64,000 nt of DNA from Azonexus sp. R2A61. Its GTDB lineage: Bacteria > Pseudomonadota > Gammaproteobacteria > Burkholderiales > Rhodocyclaceae. Numbering within the stretch: the stretch's first letter is position 1; the number at the start of each line of letters is the position of its first letter. A program made the translations under genes and the position numbers. This document shows, in pieces, positions 16,870 to 27,813 of the stretch. The stretch is from contig NZ_JACBFO010000002.1 of the NCBI RefSeq assembly GCF_021401135.1, forward strand, positions 806,001 through 870,000, written 5' to 3'. The notes below the pieces were generated by a model, which saw only the letters and a program-made list of their open reading frames with translations, searched no databases and was not told where the DNA came from.

Positions 16870-17690
16870 AAACCCTTGCTCCGACCAAGCTGCAGCACGG
16901 CCTGACCATCGTTGAACTGATGGTTGCCATGGCCATTGGCATGATCCTGATGCTAGGCGCAACCGGCGTACTGGTAACAAACCAGAACGCCTTCCGCACC
17001 TCGGGAAGTCTGTCCGACATCCAGGAAAATGCGCGGATTGCCACTGAAATGATTGCCCGAGACCTCCGCGCCGCCGGCAGCAATCCCTGCACGGCAACCG
17101 ACTTTTTTGATCGCACGGCTGCCAATCTCGGACTAACCGTGACCAACGAGGTTCAGACGCTCAAAACCAACCTGTCCAAAGGCTACACCCTGGAAAACGA
17201 GAATGTTGCCGGAACAGGCGTCATCAACGCCGTTGTTGCCGATGCCCAGACGATCTCCCTCACCGCCGGACAGACAACATTCAACATTACAAACCAACTC
17301 AAGGCAGGTGATCTGGTCGTGCTTTGCACGAATCAGGCTGGTTACGTACTCAAGGTTGCATCGGCCAGCGCCGCATCCTTCACAACCACGGTCGGCGTAC
17401 CGAGTATTGCAAATCTGGACAGAGCGGTTCTGGTCACCAATCTGACAACCCGAGTCTGGAACGTGGGCAACGCTGGACGGAACACCCCATCGCTGTTCCG
17501 CAATGGGGTGGAAATGGTTGATCGTGTTGCAGGCCTGACCGTTCAGCAACAGGGGACGGCGATCAAGCTCACCCTCATTCTGTGCAGCCGGAATCCGGAA
17601 CCTCAAGGCATCGACACCGTCGTCTCTCTATGCCCGGCCAGACACATAGAAAGAAGCGTCATCAACGTGGTTCAACGTCGAGCCAGCTAG
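16866..17690 (+). CDS. pilW: Type IV pilus minor pilin PilW
   Basis: A 274-residue minor pilin. The leader ends G/LTIVELMVAMAIG, followed by M-I-L-M-L-G-A-T-G-V-L, and the PilW block R-I-A-T-E-M-I-A-R-D-L-R-A-A-G is present. In other systems PilW forms the tip complex with PilV, PilX and PilY1. It overlaps pilV by four bases and is three bases from pilX. Confidence 0.92.
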   Translation: MKTLAPTKLQHGLTIVELMVAMAIGMILMLGATGVLVTNQNAFRTSGSLSDIQENARIATEMIARDLRAAGSNPCTATDFFDRTAANLGLTVTNEVQTLKTNLSKGYTLENENVAGTGVINAVVADAQTISLTAGQTTFNITNQLKAGDLVVLCTNQAGYVLKVASASAASFTTTVGVPSIANLDRAVLVTNLTTRVWNVGNAGRNTPSLFRNGVEMVDRVAGLTVQQQGTAIKLTLILCSRNPEPQGIDTVVSLCPARHIERSVINVVQRRAS

Positions 17691-17693
17691 ACC

Positions 17694-18305
17694 ATGAAAA
17701 CCACTCCATACCATCAACAGCAGGGCATCGTCCTGATCGTTGCCATGATCATGCTTGTGATCATGAGCATTCTTGGCATTTCCAGTGTCCGCACCGTTGC
17801 TCTGGAAGAAAAGATGAGTGCTGCCGCGCTGGACTACAACATTGCCTTACAGGCGGCTGAAGCAGCCTTGATTGCCGGGCAGCAGGACGCGCGTAACCGT
17901 ACCGGTGGAATCACCCCGGACCCCGGCGCCTCAGCGACGGACTGCCCGGGAGGCAACGCCGTAGCACCCAGCAACGGCTATGTTTCGACCATTTATCGCT
18001 GTGCTGACAACTGGATGGCTGGCAAGGACAACACTTGGTGGAGCGCCAACTCCCGCTTGCTTGCCAACAGCAATAGCGGCGCCAACCTGGGGGCTCTGGC
18101 AGGCAACAATACCCGCTACCTGATCGAATACCGCGGCACCCAGATTTGCAAGCCCAAAAGCGGTGAAATTGCCGACAAGGGCGCTTGCCTCAGTAAAAAC
18201 CCCGACCCCTCCTGCAGTTGCTATCTCTTCCGGATCACTGCCAGGGCAAACCCGGCCAACGGTCGCGCGGACGTCATGCTGCAAACACTATTCACCACTT
18301 ACTGA
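17694..18305 (+). CDS. pilX: Type IV pilus minor pilin PilX
   Basis: A 203-residue PilX-type protein. It has the G/IVLIVAMIMLVIMSILG hydrophobic start, which lacks the usual glutamate at position 5, as is normal for PilX, and the A-L-Q-A-A-E-A-A-L motif after it. Several cysteines lie in the C-terminal half (C-K-P, A-C-L, S-C-S-C-Y). It probably joins PilV, PilW and PilY1 at the pilus tip. Confidence 0.9.
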   Translation: MKTTPYHQQQGIVLIVAMIMLVIMSILGISSVRTVALEEKMSAAALDYNIALQAAEAALIAGQQDARNRTGGITPDPGASATDCPGGNAVAPSNGYVSTIYRCADNWMAGKDNTWWSANSRLLANSNSGANLGALAGNNTRYLIEYRGTQICKPKSGEIADKGACLSKNPDPSCSCYLFRITARANPANGRADVMLQTLFTTY

Positions 18306-18331
18306 GCACTCGAGTCGCCAGGAGCATCAAT

Positions 18332-21300
18332 ATGACTTATTTCCCGAATCGCACTCGTTCATTCCAGCGCCTGACGGCGCGGACGCTCGCCGTCACCGTC
18401 GGTTTGATGGGTATCTCTCCGGGCTATGCACTCACCATTCCGGACACTCCCCTGCAAGCGAACGTTACGACCGATCCGAACATCATGATGATTCTTGACG
18501 ATTCGGGTTCCATGCAGTTCGAGATCATGCCGGATGATTACACCCCAGGCAGCACCTACTATGTCTTCCCACGAGCTGATGGTATTTATGGCGGTGGCGA
18601 CTACAACAACTATGTCTCGACTGTCGACAGCAACAATGCGTTCAACGCCCTGACTCGTTCGCCCCAGGTCAACACGATCTATTACAACCCATCCATTACC
18701 TATACCCCCTGGGCCAACCAGGACGGCTCGCTCTTTCCGCCAGCATCAATCACCTGCGCATTGCATAATCCGATGCGCTCGGGAACTGGCTCTGCCTATT
18801 GCCGCGATTTGACAAGCAACAACTCGCGCTACAACAGCAACACTTGGCGCTCCTGTAACTCTTCCAGTTCCTGCTCTTCCGATACCTCCAACAAGACTTT
18901 CTGGCCGGCCACCTATTTCTGGCATAACGGCGGCAGCATCTGGACATGGGGTAATTACACCCGTCAGGAAATCCGTTCAACAACCCCTTCATACTCGGGG
19001 CATGGGCGCAGTGCCCGCACCGATTGCACGGCCGGCGTCTGTACTTACGCGCAGGAAATCCAGAACTTCGCCAACTGGTACACCTACTACCGTTCCCGCG
19101 TATTGACAGCTCGCGCCGGCATCGGCCGCGCCTTCGCCGCCCAGGGAACAGGGCTGCGTGTCGGCTTTGCGGCCATCAACAAAGACAGCACAAGCATCGA
19201 CGGCGTTTCCACCTCAACCGTCGTACGTGGTGTACGTCAGTTCAGCGGCACGAACCGGAGCACATTTTTCTCCGACCTGTACAACCACGTGATCCCCAAT
19301 GCCGGCACCCCGCTGCGCGCGGCCTTGGATGATGTCGGCCAATATTACAGCCGAAGTGATGACCGAGGCCCCTGGAGCACTACGCCAGGAAGCACAGGTG
19401 GCGACAATTACGCCTGTCGACAGTCCTATAGCATTCTGATGACAGACGGCTACTGGACCGAAGGTACCTCATACCAAGCCAGCACCAGCGGTGCCCGGAG
19501 CGACAACGACAGCTCAAACGGAGTAACCATTACGGGTTCGAACAACCAGAGCTATACCTTCAACGCGAGCTCCCCTTTCAGGGATAGTCGATCAAATACG
19601 CTTGCCGATGTCGCAATGTACTACTGGAAGCGCGACCTGAGTTCATTGCCAAATGCCGTTCCAACCAGTGAAAAGGACCCCGCGTTCTGGCAACACATGG
19701 TGACTTTCGGGGTCGGACTTGGTGTTACCGGCTCGGTAAACCCTGATGACGCTTTTGCTGCTATCGGCAACACTTCAACCACGATCACCTGGCCCGATCC
19801 TGTGGGCAGCAATACCGGCAAACTGGATGACCTGCTGCATGCCGCCGTCAACAGCCGCGGCGGTTTCTTCAGCGCCAAGGACCCCAAGGAATTCGCGGAT
19901 GCTTTGACCGCAATGCTCAACGACATCGTGGACCGCAAGAGCAGTTCAGGCTCGGTCAGTGCCAATAGCACCCGCCTCACCACCTCTTCGAAAGTCTTCA
20001 GTGCAAGTTTCAACACCACGGGCTGGGGCGGAGAGCTGGAAGCTTACAGCATCAGCGCCAGCGGCGTTGCCAGCACACCGGACTGGAAGGCTTCCGGCCT
20101 GATTCCGGCATATGGCAGCCGAAAGATTTACACGACCACCGGTGGCAACAAGCGGGAATTCCTCTGGACCAATCTGAGCAGCGCTGATCAGACGAGCATT
20201 GGTAGCCAGACAATCCTGAACTACCTGCGTGGCGACCGAAGCCAGGAAACCACAAACGGCGGCACATTGAGAAAGCGCACCTCGCTGCTTGGCGACATCA
20301 TCCACTCATCGCCAGTTCTGCATAACGAAACTCAAACGGTTTACGTCGGTGCCAACGACGGCATGCTGCATGCTTTTGATGCAACGACCGGCGTAGAACG
20401 CTTCGCTTACGTACCAAGCCCGATGTATTCGAAACTCAGCCTGTTGAGTCAGACAACTTATGCCCACAAATATTTTGTCGACGGCGAACTCACTGTCGTC
20501 GACCGTTCGGAAAGTGGATTAACCAATTCTTATCTGGTTGGCACCCTGGGGGCGGGCGCCAAAGGACTGTTTGCGCTTGATGTCACGACTCCGGCGAATT
20601 TCACAGCATCCAGCATTGCCTGGGAATACGTCACTGCCTCGGACAACGACTTGGGCTACATGATCGGGCGCCCGGTCTACGCCAAAATGAACGATGGACA
20701 GAATGTCGTGATCGTCGGTAACGGCTACAACAGCGCCAGTGGCAAGGCCGCGTTGTACATCATCAATCTGGCCACCGGGGCTTTGGTAAGGAAATTCGAC
20801 ACCGGCATCGCCGGAGACAACGGCATGGCTACACCGGGCGTGGTCGACGAAGACGGTGATGGCGATATCGATTACATCTTTGCCGGGGACCTCAAGGGTA
20901 ACCTCTGGAAATATGACGTCAGATCCAGCACTTCCTCCGTGTGGACCCAGTCGATATTCTTTGCGGCCAAAGACGCGAACAACAATGCACAACCGATTAC
21001 CTCGCAGATCAGCTTTGGCATCAACTATCTGGCCAGCGATGCGAACGTCGGCAAGCGATTCATTTTCTTCGGTACGGGAGCTTACTTCCGCAACGCTGAT
21101 CCGGACGACAAATCGGTGCAAACCTGGTACGGGCTGATCGACGGGGATTCGGCCATCAGCGGGCGGGGACAACTGACAGCAAGATCCCTCAAAACATCCT
21201 TTACCGCCGACGGCAAGGCCGCCCGGGCATTCAGTGAGCAGACCGACACCAACGACATGGCCGGTAAACGGGGTTGGTACATTGACTGGATCAATGCGGA

Positions 21301-21706
21301 CGGCACCAAGGTCGGCGAGCGGATCGTCACTCCCTCAACGCTTTATCGCCTGACCGAGCCGACGCTTCTCGGCAGTTCGGTTATTCCGGAAGCAGACGAC
21401 CCATGCCAGCCAGGTGGAACCGGCTACATCAACGCAATCAATGCTTTTACCGGTGCCAGTCTCAAGGAATCGATTTTCGTATTGACTTCGCTACCCAGCG
21501 GCGGCATCGTCGGGTCGATTGATCTCGGCATCGGCATGCCCAGCCAGCCAGCACTGTTTGTGGGTGATTCGGGGACCGGCCAGCTGATCGTCAGTGGTAC
21601 CGGCGACAGTTCGGGGACTCAGGGTGGCAAGCCGATCAGCAAGGCCTTCAATCCATCCGACCGGGGTGGCAGGATATACTGGCGCGAAATCGTGAGGACA
21701 CAATGA
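18332..21706 (+). CDS. pilY1: Type IV pilus tip adhesin/assembly factor PilY1
   Basis: A 1124-residue exported protein. A signal peptide ends near residue 33 (G-Y-A). A von Willebrand A-like region begins with the MIDAS motif DDSGSM (56-61), and the C-terminal half is a PilY1 beta-propeller ([11 protein letters not shown]). It carries a calcium-loop motif DEDGDGDID at about 839-847, close to the loop that controls retraction in Pseudomonas PilY1. The start at 18332 follows an AGGAG ribosome-binding site. The stop overlaps pilE by four bases. PilY1 can act as adhesin, mechanosensor and modulator of c-di-GMP output. Confidence 0.93.
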   Translation: MTYFPNRTRSFQRLTARTLAVTVGLMGISPGYALTIPDTPLQANVTTDPNIMMILDDSGSMQFEIMPDDYTPGSTYYVFPRADGIYGGGDYNNYVSTVDSNNAFNALTRSPQVNTIYYNPSITYTPWANQDGSLFPPASITCALHNPMRSGTGSAYCRDLTSNNSRYNSNTWRSCNSSSSCSSDTSNKTFWPATYFWHNGGSIWTWGNYTRQEIRSTTPSYSGHGRSARTDCTAGVCTYAQEIQNFANWYTYYRSRVLTARAGIGRAFAAQGTGLRVGFAAINKDSTSIDGVSTSTVVRGVRQFSGTNRSTFFSDLYNHVIPNAGTPLRAALDDVGQYYSRSDDRGPWSTTPGSTGGDNYACRQSYSILMTDGYWTEGTSYQASTSGARSDNDSSNGVTITGSNNQSYTFNASSPFRDSRSNTLADVAMYYWKRDLSSLPNAVPTSEKDPAFWQHMVTFGVGLGVTGSVNPDDAFAAIGNTSTTITWPDPVGSNTGKLDDLLHAAVNSRGGFFSAKDPKEFADALTAMLNDIVDRKSSSGSVSANSTRLTTSSKVFSASFNTTGWGGELEAYSISASGVASTPDWKASGLIPAYGSRKIYTTTGGNKREFLWTNLSSADQTSIGSQTILNYLRGDRSQETTNGGTLRKRTSLLGDIIHSSPVLHNETQTVYVGANDGMLHAFDATTGVERFAYVPSPMYSKLSLLSQTTYAHKYFVDGELTVVDRSESGLTNSYLVGTLGAGAKGLFALDVTTPANFTASSIAWEYVTASDNDLGYMIGRPVYAKMNDGQNVVIVGNGYNSASGKAALYIINLATGALVRKFDTGIAGDNGMATPGVVDEDGDGDIDYIFAGDLKGNLWKYDVRSSTSSVWTQSIFFAAKDANNNAQPITSQISFGINYLASDANVGKRFIFFGTGAYFRNADPDDKSVQTWYGLIDGDSAISGRGQLTARSLKTSFTADGKAARAFSEQTDTNDMAGKRGWYIDWINADGTKVGERIVTPSTLYRLTEPTLLGSSVIPEADDPCQPGGTGYINAINAFTGASLKESIFVLTSLPSGGIVGSIDLGIGMPSQPALFVGDSGTGQLIVSGTGDSSGTQGGKPISKAFNPSDRGGRIYWREIVRTQ

Positions 21707-22101
21707 TGCTCAAGCAACACCGTTCACAAACCGGATTCACGCTGGTCGAACTCCTGATCGTCGTCACCATCATCGGCATCCTGGCGTCGATCGCCTATCC
21801 CTCGTACCAGGAATACATCCGCACATCCCGACGTACGGCTGCGATGGGCTGCGTGATGGAGCAGACGCATTTCATGGAGCGTTTCTATTCAGGCAACATG
21901 ACCTATGTCGGCGCAGTTCCGCCGGCCTGTCCGGGGGAAGTGACCAATTTCTATAACGTGGCAACGGCTAATCTTGGCGCGGCAACCTACACGATCTCGG
22001 CCGCACCTACCGGCGCACAGGCCTCTGATCGCTGCGGAACACTATCCGTCAACCAGGCCGGTACGCGTGCAGCGACAGGTACCGGTACCTGCTGGCGTTA
22101 A
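21703..22101 (+). CDS. pilE: Type IV minor pilin PilE
   Basis: A 132-residue minor pilin with the cleavage site [29 protein letters not shown] and four downstream cysteines. The four-base overlap with pilY1 identifies it as the last gene of the fimT-pilV-pilW-pilX-pilY1-pilE operon, and it resembles PilE of that operon more than a major pilin. The following gene, ispH, is convergent only 12 bases away, with no clear terminator between. Confidence 0.9.
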   Translation: MMLKQHRSQTGFTLVELLIVVTIIGILASIAYPSYQEYIRTSRRTAAMGCVMEQTHFMERFYSGNMTYVGAVPPACPGEVTNFYNVATANLGAATYTISAAPTGAQASDRCGTLSVNQAGTRAATGTGTCWR

Positions 22102-22113
22102 GCGACAGGAAAA

Positions 22114-23043
22114 TCAGGGCGTAGCCAGTTCCCGCGGCAACGGAAAGGCAACGCCCTCCTCCACCCCTGCCAGTTGGGTCACACTGGCACCGCTGAGGTT
22201 GGCCAGCCGCTCGATCACTGCCTGAACCAGAACCTCCGGTGCCGACGCACCGGCGCTGACACCGATGCGCGCCTTGCCTTTCAGCCAGTCGGACTGGATT
22301 TCCGCGGCGTTATCGACGAGATGGGCCTCAATGCCCAGACCGGCAGCCACTTCGCGCAAGCGCCTCGAATTCGAACTGTTCGGACTGCCGACAACGATCA
22401 CCAGGTCGCATCGCTCGGCCAGCACCTTGACCGCATCCTGGCGGTTTTGCGTGGCGTAGCAGATGTCGTCCTTCTTGGGGCCCTGGATCAGCGGGAAGCG
22501 GGCCCTGAGCGCGTCGATCACCCGTGATGCGTCGTCTACCGACAGGGTCGTCTGGGTGACGAAGGAGAGTTGTTCCGGCTCGGCCACCGTCAGACGCTCG
22601 ACGTCCTCGGCAGTTTCCACCAGATACATGCCGGTGGTCGATTGCCCCATCGTGCCTTCGACCTCGGGATGCCCCTTGTGGCCGATCATCACCACTTCAC
22701 GGGTCTGGCCGCGCATCTTGCCAACCTCGACGTGAACCTTGGTGACCAGCGGGCAAGTCGCATCGAAGACCTTCAGGCCGCGCGCCTCGGCTTCGGTGCG
22801 GACGGCCTTGGAAACCCCGTGGGCGCTGAAAATGACCGTGCTGCCAGCCGGCACTTCGGCCAGTTCCTCAATGAAGATGGCCCCCTTGGCACGCAAATCG
22901 TCGCAGACGAACTTGTTGTGCACCACTTCGTGGCGCACGTAGATCGGTGCACCGAACTTGGCCAGTGCACGCTCGACGATGGCGATCGCGCGCTCGACGC
23001 CGGCACAGAAGCCGCGGGGATTGGCGAGGAAAATCTGGCGCAT
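22114..23043 (-). CDS. ispH: 4-hydroxy-3-methylbut-2-enyl diphosphate reductase
   Basis: A 309-residue IspH/LytB enzyme, the last step of the MEP isoprenoid pathway, which makes IPP and DMAPP. The three cysteines that hold its iron-sulfur cluster are in [19 protein letters not shown] and near G-S-P-N-S-S-N-S (D-D-I-C-Y-A-T-Q region). The sequence G-S-P-N-S-S-N is the usual active-site signature. It overlaps fkpB by one base (TAATG). Confidence 0.96.
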   Translation of the reverse strand: MRQIFLANPRGFCAGVERAIAIVERALAKFGAPIYVRHEVVHNKFVCDDLRAKGAIFIEELAEVPAGSTVIFSAHGVSKAVRTEAEARGLKVFDATCPLVTKVHVEVGKMRGQTREVVMIGHKGHPEVEGTMGQSTTGMYLVETAEDVERLTVAEPEQLSFVTQTTLSVDDASRVIDALRARFPLIQGPKKDDICYATQNRQDAVKVLAERCDLVIVVGSPNSSNSRRLREVAAGLGIEAHLVDNAAEIQSDWLKGKARIGVSAGASAPEVLVQAVIERLANLSGASVTQLAGVEEGVAFPLPRELATP

Positions 23044-23501
23044 TACATGATTCCGATGATTTTCACCTCGAAACGGATCGTTTTGCCCGCCATCGGGTGA
23101 TTGAAGTCGAACAGGGCGTGCGTCGCGTCCAGCGAGCGCAGGAAACCCGCAAAAGTCGCGCCGTTGGGCGCGCTGAATTCGACGACCGAATTCTCCTTGA
23201 GTTCCATGCCTTCGGGCAGGCCGGTGCGGGCAATGCGTTCGACCAGACGCTCGTTATGCTCGCCAAAGGCCTGTGCGGGCGGCAGTTCGAATACGTAATG
23301 CTCGCCGGCATTCAGGCCGAGCAGGACATTTTCGAGGTTTTCGGCCAGTTGACCGCTACCCATCTGCAAGGTGGCCGGGCTCATGTCGAAGGTGGACAGA
23401 AATTCCTCGCCATCCAGCGCGGTTACCCGGTAATGCAGGGTCAGGTAGCTATCGGGACGGACAACCGGTTCATTCGTCTTGTTCGTGGTGCTCTCGACCA
23501 T
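23043..23501 (-). CDS. fkpB: FKBP-type peptidyl-prolyl isomerase (FkpB/SlpA-like)
   Basis: A 152-residue SlyD/FkpB-type prolyl isomerase. It shows [15 protein letters not shown], the insert-in-flap region and the closing [15 protein letters not shown] block. Its place between lspA and ispH is the common gammaproteobacterial and betaproteobacterial order. The GTG or ATG further upstream are unlikely, since the frame would run into lspA; I chose the ATG at 23501. Confidence 0.92.
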   Translation of the reverse strand: MVESTTNKTNEPVVRPDSYLTLHYRVTALDGEEFLSTFDMSPATLQMGSGQLAENLENVLLGLNAGEHYVFELPPAQAFGEHNERLVERIARTGLPEGMELKENSVVEFSAPNGATFAGFLRSLDATHALFDFNHPMAGKTIRFEVKIIGIM

Positions 23502-23503
23502 CT

Positions 23504-23974
23504 TCAATCTGCCTTTCTTGCGGTCAACGAGGCGAAAACCAGCAAAACCGCGCCGATGCTGATCGCCGAGTCGGCAACGTTGAATGCCGGCCAGTAATAA
23601 CCGGCGGCGTGCCATTGGATGAAATCGACCACGGCGCCAAAGCGGATGCGGTCGATGACGTTGCCCAGCGCACCACCCATGATCAGCGCCAGCGCCAGCG
23701 ACAGCAGCCGCTGTTCAGGATGGCGCCGCAGTTCCAGCGCGATCCAGCCGGAAACGCCGAGTGCCAGCAGGGTGAAGAACCAGCGCTGCCAGCCCGGCTG
23801 ATCGGCGAGAAAACTGAACGCGGCCCCCGGATTGAAGGCAAGCACCCAGTTCCAGAATGGCGTGACGTAGATGCTGTCGGCCGGCCCCAGCGTGTTCAGC
23901 ACGATCCATTTGCTCAACTGATCGAGCACCACCACGACGGCAGCCAGCGCATACCAGGAGCGTGCCTCACGCAT
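23504..23974 (-). CDS. lspA: Lipoprotein signal peptidase (signal peptidase II)
   Basis: A 156-residue, four-helix inner-membrane aspartic protease that removes signal peptides from diacylated prolipoproteins. The conserved blocks [26 protein letters not shown] and A-F-N-V-A-D-S are present, and the last two carry the catalytic aspartates. The start at 23974 overlaps the ileS stop by eight bases. Confidence 0.95.
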   Translation of the reverse strand: MREARSWYALAAVVVVLDQLSKWIVLNTLGPADSIYVTPFWNWVLAFNPGAAFSFLADQPGWQRWFFTLLALGVSGWIALELRRHPEQRLLSLALALIMGGALGNVIDRIRFGAVVDFIQWHAAGYYWPAFNVADSAISIGAVLLVFASLTARKAD

Positions 23975-26765
23975 GCGTACGTACCTCGCCGTCGCCATGC
24001 AGATTGCTGACACAACGGCCGCACAGGCCCGGATGCGCCGGATCGGCCCCGACATCGTCACGCACGTGCCAGCAACGCTCGCATTTGGCGTGGGTCAGCG
24101 GCGTGGCGGTGACGGATTCCTCGGCGGATTCGATCACTGCGGTCGACGAGCAGATGAAGACAAATTTCAGATCGTCGCCAAGCGCCGTCAGGGCAGCGAA
24201 CTTGTCACCGGCACATCGGATTTCGACGGCCGCCTGCAGCGCGGCACCGATCTCGCCGGCCTCGCGACGGGCTTCCAGCGCCTTGGTCACGTCGTTGCGC
24301 ACCTCGCGGACGATGCCCCAGCGGGCGAGCAGCGCCGCTTCATCGGCAACGGCCGGCAGTTCGTGCCAGGTCTGGAACATCACCGAATCGTCCTCGTTGC
24401 CTTGCAGCACGGCCCACACTTCTTCGCCGGTGAACGCGGCGATCGGCGCCAGCAGGCGAACGAAAGCCTGCGTGATGTGCCACAGCGCCGACTGCGCCGA
24501 CCGGCGCGCACGCGATTGCGGGGCCGTCGTGTACAGACGGTCCTTCAGGATGTCGAGGTAGAAACCGCCCAGGTCTTCCGAACAGAAGGTCTGCAAGGCC
24601 TGGACCACGCGGTGGAACTCGTACTGGTCGTAATCGGCGCGGCAGTTCTCCTGCAGGTTGCGCGTCAGTGCCAGCGCATAGCGGTCGATTTCCAGCCACT
24701 GATCGACCGGCAGCATTGCGGTCGACGCATCGAAATCGGAAATATTGGCGAGCAGGAACCGCAAGGTGTTGCGAATGCGGCGGTAGCCCTCGACGACGCG
24801 CGCCAGGATTTCCTTGGACATCGCCAGCTCGCCGGAATAGTCGGTGGCGGCGACCCACAGGCGCAGGATGTCGGCGCCCATCTTGTCGGTGACTTCTTCC
24901 GGCAGGATGGTGTTGCCCAGCGACTTGCTCATCTTGCGGCCCTGCTGGTCGACGGTGAAACCGTGCGTCAGCAGCGCCTTGTACGGCGGATGACCGTCGA
25001 TCGCCGAACCGGTGAGCAGCGAGGAATGGAACCAGCCGCGATGCTGGTCGGAACCTTCCAGATAGAGATCGGCACGCGGCCCGACGGCATGGCCATCGTT
25101 ATGCGAACCGCGCAGCACGTGCCAGTGCGTCGTACCAGAGTCGAACCAGACGTCGAGCGTATCGCTGATCTTGTCGTACTGCGCGGCTTCTGCGCCCAGC
25201 AGTTCGGCGGCGTCGAGCTTGAACCAGGCCTCGATACCTTCCTTCTCGACGCGTTTGGCGACTTCTTCCATCAGCTCGACGGTCCGCGGATGCAGTTCGC
25301 CGGTTTCCTTGTGCAGGAAGAAGGGAATCGGCACGCCCCAGTTGCGCTGGCGCGAGATGCACCAGTCCGGCCGGTTGGCGATCATGTTGTGCAGGCGCGG
25401 CTTACCCCAGCCGGGATAGAACTCGGTCGCCTCGACGCCGCGCAGCGCGATCTGGCGCAGCGTTTCCGCCCCGGCATTGGCCGAGCGATCCATGCCGACG
25501 AACCATTGCGCGGTCGCCCGATAGATCACCGGCGTCTTGTGCCGCCAGCAATGCATGTAGCTGTGGCTGACGTTGCCGTGCGACAGCAGGCAGCCGACTT
25601 CGCTCAACTTGTCGCAGATCGGCTGATTGGCCTTCCAGATCAGTTGACCGCCGAAGTAAGGCAGATCGTCGACATAGACGCCATCGCCCTTGACGATGGA
25701 AATGATCTCGTCGTTGCCCCGCCCGTAGGCCAGCCAGGCGTTGAAGTCGTCGACGCCGTGCGCCGGCGCACAGTGCACGATGCCGGTGCCGGCATCGAGT
25801 CCGACATAGTCGGCCAGGAAAACCGGCGACACGCGGTCGTACAGCGGATGACGGAACTGCAGCCCTTCCAGCGCCTTGCCCGGCACGGTCGCCAGCACGC
25901 TGCCCGGCAGGCCGTAACGCTGCAGCGAGGCCTCAACCAGTTCGGCGGCCAGCACCAGCAGCCGCTCGCCGGTATCGACCAGCGCATACGCATGCTCGGG
26001 ATGAATGTTCAGCGCCTGGTTGGCCGGGATGGTCCATGGCGTCGTCGTCCAGATCACCGCGAACGCCGGCCTGGTCAGCGCCGGCAGCCCGAAGGCGGCG
26101 GCCAGTTTTTGCCCGTCGGCGGCGTCGACCGGAAAAGCCACATCGATGGTCGGCGACTTCTTGTCGGCGTACTCGACCTCCGCCTCGGCCAGCGCCGAGC
26201 CGCAGTCGAAACACCAATTCACCGGCTTCAGGCCCTTGAACACGTAGCCCTGACGAACGATCTCGGCAAGCGCGCGGATTTCGCCGGCTTCGTTGGCGAA
26301 GTTCATCGTCAGGTAGGGATTGTCCCAGTCGCCCAGCACACCAAGGCGGATGAACCCGGCCTTCTGGATGTCGACCTGTTCGGCGGCGTAGGCACGGCAC
26401 AATTCACGCACCTTGTCGGCCGACAGGTTCTTGCCGTGCGTGACCTCGATCTTGTGCTCGATCGGCAGACCATGACAGTCCCAGCCCGGCACGTAGGGCG
26501 CATCGTAGCCGGCCAGCGTCTTCGAGCGGACGATAATGTCCTTGAGGATCTTGTTCAGCGCATGCCCCAGGTGCAGGCTGCCGTTGGCGTACGGCGGGCC
26601 GTCGTGCAGAATGAACTTCGGCCGGCCGGCGCTGATCTCGCGGATGCGCTGGTAGCGCTTCTTCTGCTGCCAGTCGGCAACCCATTTCGGCTCGCGCTTC
26701 GGCAGATCGCCGCGCATCGGGAACGGGGTATCGGGAAGATTCAGGGTGTCCTTGTAGTCAGCCAT
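23967..26765 (-). CDS. ileS: Isoleucyl-tRNA synthetase
   Basis: A 932-residue class Ia synthetase. The HIGH-type motif HLGHA is near residue 63, KMSKS is at about 611-615, and a C-terminal zinc knuckle (C-E-R-C ... C-G-R-C) is present. The ribF-ileS-lspA-fkpB-ispH order is the classic arrangement. I chose the ATG at 26765; a GTG three codons upstream is possible. Confidence 0.97.
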   Translation of the reverse strand: MADYKDTLNLPDTPFPMRGDLPKREPKWVADWQQKKRYQRIREISAGRPKFILHDGPPYANGSLHLGHALNKILKDIIVRSKTLAGYDAPYVPGWDCHGLPIEHKIEVTHGKNLSADKVRELCRAYAAEQVDIQKAGFIRLGVLGDWDNPYLTMNFANEAGEIRALAEIVRQGYVFKGLKPVNWCFDCGSALAEAEVEYADKKSPTIDVAFPVDAADGQKLAAAFGLPALTRPAFAVIWTTTPWTIPANQALNIHPEHAYALVDTGERLLVLAAELVEASLQRYGLPGSVLATVPGKALEGLQFRHPLYDRVSPVFLADYVGLDAGTGIVHCAPAHGVDDFNAWLAYGRGNDEIISIVKGDGVYVDDLPYFGGQLIWKANQPICDKLSEVGCLLSHGNVSHSYMHCWRHKTPVIYRATAQWFVGMDRSANAGAETLRQIALRGVEATEFYPGWGKPRLHNMIANRPDWCISRQRNWGVPIPFFLHKETGELHPRTVELMEEVAKRVEKEGIEAWFKLDAAELLGAEAAQYDKISDTLDVWFDSGTTHWHVLRGSHNDGHAVGPRADLYLEGSDQHRGWFHSSLLTGSAIDGHPPYKALLTHGFTVDQQGRKMSKSLGNTILPEEVTDKMGADILRLWVAATDYSGELAMSKEILARVVEGYRRIRNTLRFLLANISDFDASTAMLPVDQWLEIDRYALALTRNLQENCRADYDQYEFHRVVQALQTFCSEDLGGFYLDILKDRLYTTAPQSRARRSAQSALWHITQAFVRLLAPIAAFTGEEVWAVLQGNEDDSVMFQTWHELPAVADEAALLARWGIVREVRNDVTKALEARREAGEIGAALQAAVEIRCAGDKFAALTALGDDLKFVFICSSTAVIESAEESVTATPLTHAKCERCWHVRDDVGADPAHPGLCGRCVSNLHGDGEVRTHA

Positions 26766-26774
26766 CGCAATCAC

Positions 26775-27695
26775 TCACAGCTTGAAGAAGGCCCGCGCCG
26801 CCGCGGCATCCGCCGCGATCTGCGCCTTGAGGGCATCGAAATTGGGAAAACGTTGCTCGTCGCGCAGCTTGTGCAGGAAGCGCACCGAAATGTGCGCGCC
26901 GTAGATGTCGCGGTCGAAATCAAAAAGATGCACTTCCAGCAGCGGCCGCGTACCGCCTACCGTCGGCCGGATGCCAAGATTGGCCACCCCGGGCAGCGGC
27001 CGCTCGCCGAGGCCGGCAACCTCGACGGCGAAAATGCCGCTCAACGGCAGCGGATTGTGCCGGATACGGATGTTCGCCGTGGCGAAACCGAGCTGCCGCC
27101 CCAGTTTCTGTCCATGCGAAACCTGGCCGTCCATCGCGTAGTGCCGGCCGAGCAGACGGCTGGCGTGCATCATCTCGCCGGCCGCCAGTGCCGCCCTGAC
27201 CGACGAACTGGACACCCGCTCCCCGTCGAGCAGCACGCTGCCCACGGCATCCACGGAGAATCCCAGGCGCTCGCCCGCTTCCCGCAACATGACGGTATCG
27301 CCGGCGCGACTGCGGCCGAAACGGAAATCCTCGCCGACAATCACATGACGAACCCCAAGCGAGCGCAGCAGCACCTGCTGCACGAAGTCCTCGGCCGTCA
27401 GTGCCGCAAAAGCCGCATTGAACGGGCAGATCATCGTCTGCCGAACGCCGGCGTCGCCCAGCAGTTCGAGTTTCTCGCGCAAGGTGCTCAGTCGCGCCGG
27501 CGCGGATTCCGGCGCAAAAAATTCGCGCGGATGCGGTTCGAAGGTCAGCACGGTCGGCACCAACGCCCGCCGCTCGGCTTCCTGCCGGAGACGATCGAGC
27601 AAGGCAGCGTGTCCGAGATGCACGCCATCGAAATTGCCGATGGCCAGAACGACGGGAGCAGGAAGCGGACGCGAGTGACCGCGGAAGACGCGCAT
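26775..27695 (-). CDS. ribF: Bifunctional riboflavin kinase/FAD synthetase
   Basis: A 306-residue enzyme. The N-terminal nucleotidyltransferase domain shows A-I-G-N-F-D-G-V-H-L-G-H. The C-terminal flavokinase domain shows G-F-A-T-A-N-I and L-E-V-H-L-F-D-F-D. It makes FMN, then FAD. It is the first gene of the ileS-lspA-fkpB-ispH run, nine bases before ileS. Confidence 0.96.
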   Translation of the reverse strand: MRVFRGHSRPLPAPVVLAIGNFDGVHLGHAALLDRLRQEAERRALVPTVLTFEPHPREFFAPESAPARLSTLREKLELLGDAGVRQTMICPFNAAFAALTAEDFVQQVLLRSLGVRHVIVGEDFRFGRSRAGDTVMLREAGERLGFSVDAVGSVLLDGERVSSSSVRAALAAGEMMHASRLLGRHYAMDGQVSHGQKLGRQLGFATANIRIRHNPLPLSGIFAVEVAGLGERPLPGVANLGIRPTVGGTRPLLEVHLFDFDRDIYGAHISVRFLHKLRDEQRFPNFDALKAQIAADAAAARAFFKL

Positions 27696-27780
27696 GGGAT
27701 CGAAGCGAAAAATGGCGAATTATACCGGTGCTCACCCGGCTTCGCCCCAAAATGCCGCCGGACTCGCCGACATCAGTGGT

Positions 27781-27786
27781 TATAAT
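27781..27786 (+). promoter_or_regulatory. Probable -10 element for the GGDEF gene
   Basis: A consensus TATAAT lies 28 bases before the ATG at 27814, in the gap after divergent ribF. The -35 region at the expected distance is poor, so only the -10 box is claimed. Confidence 0.5.
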
Positions 27787-27813
27787 CGGCCATCCGAACG
27801 CTACCCCGCTGCC

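Noticed and set aside
23973-27785. A 1270-codon plus-strand open frame opposite lspA, ileS and ribF
   Set aside because: It is the antisense of three well-recognised genes, and the translation is rich in Arg, Gln and His with no domain. Such frames are common in GC-rich genomes.
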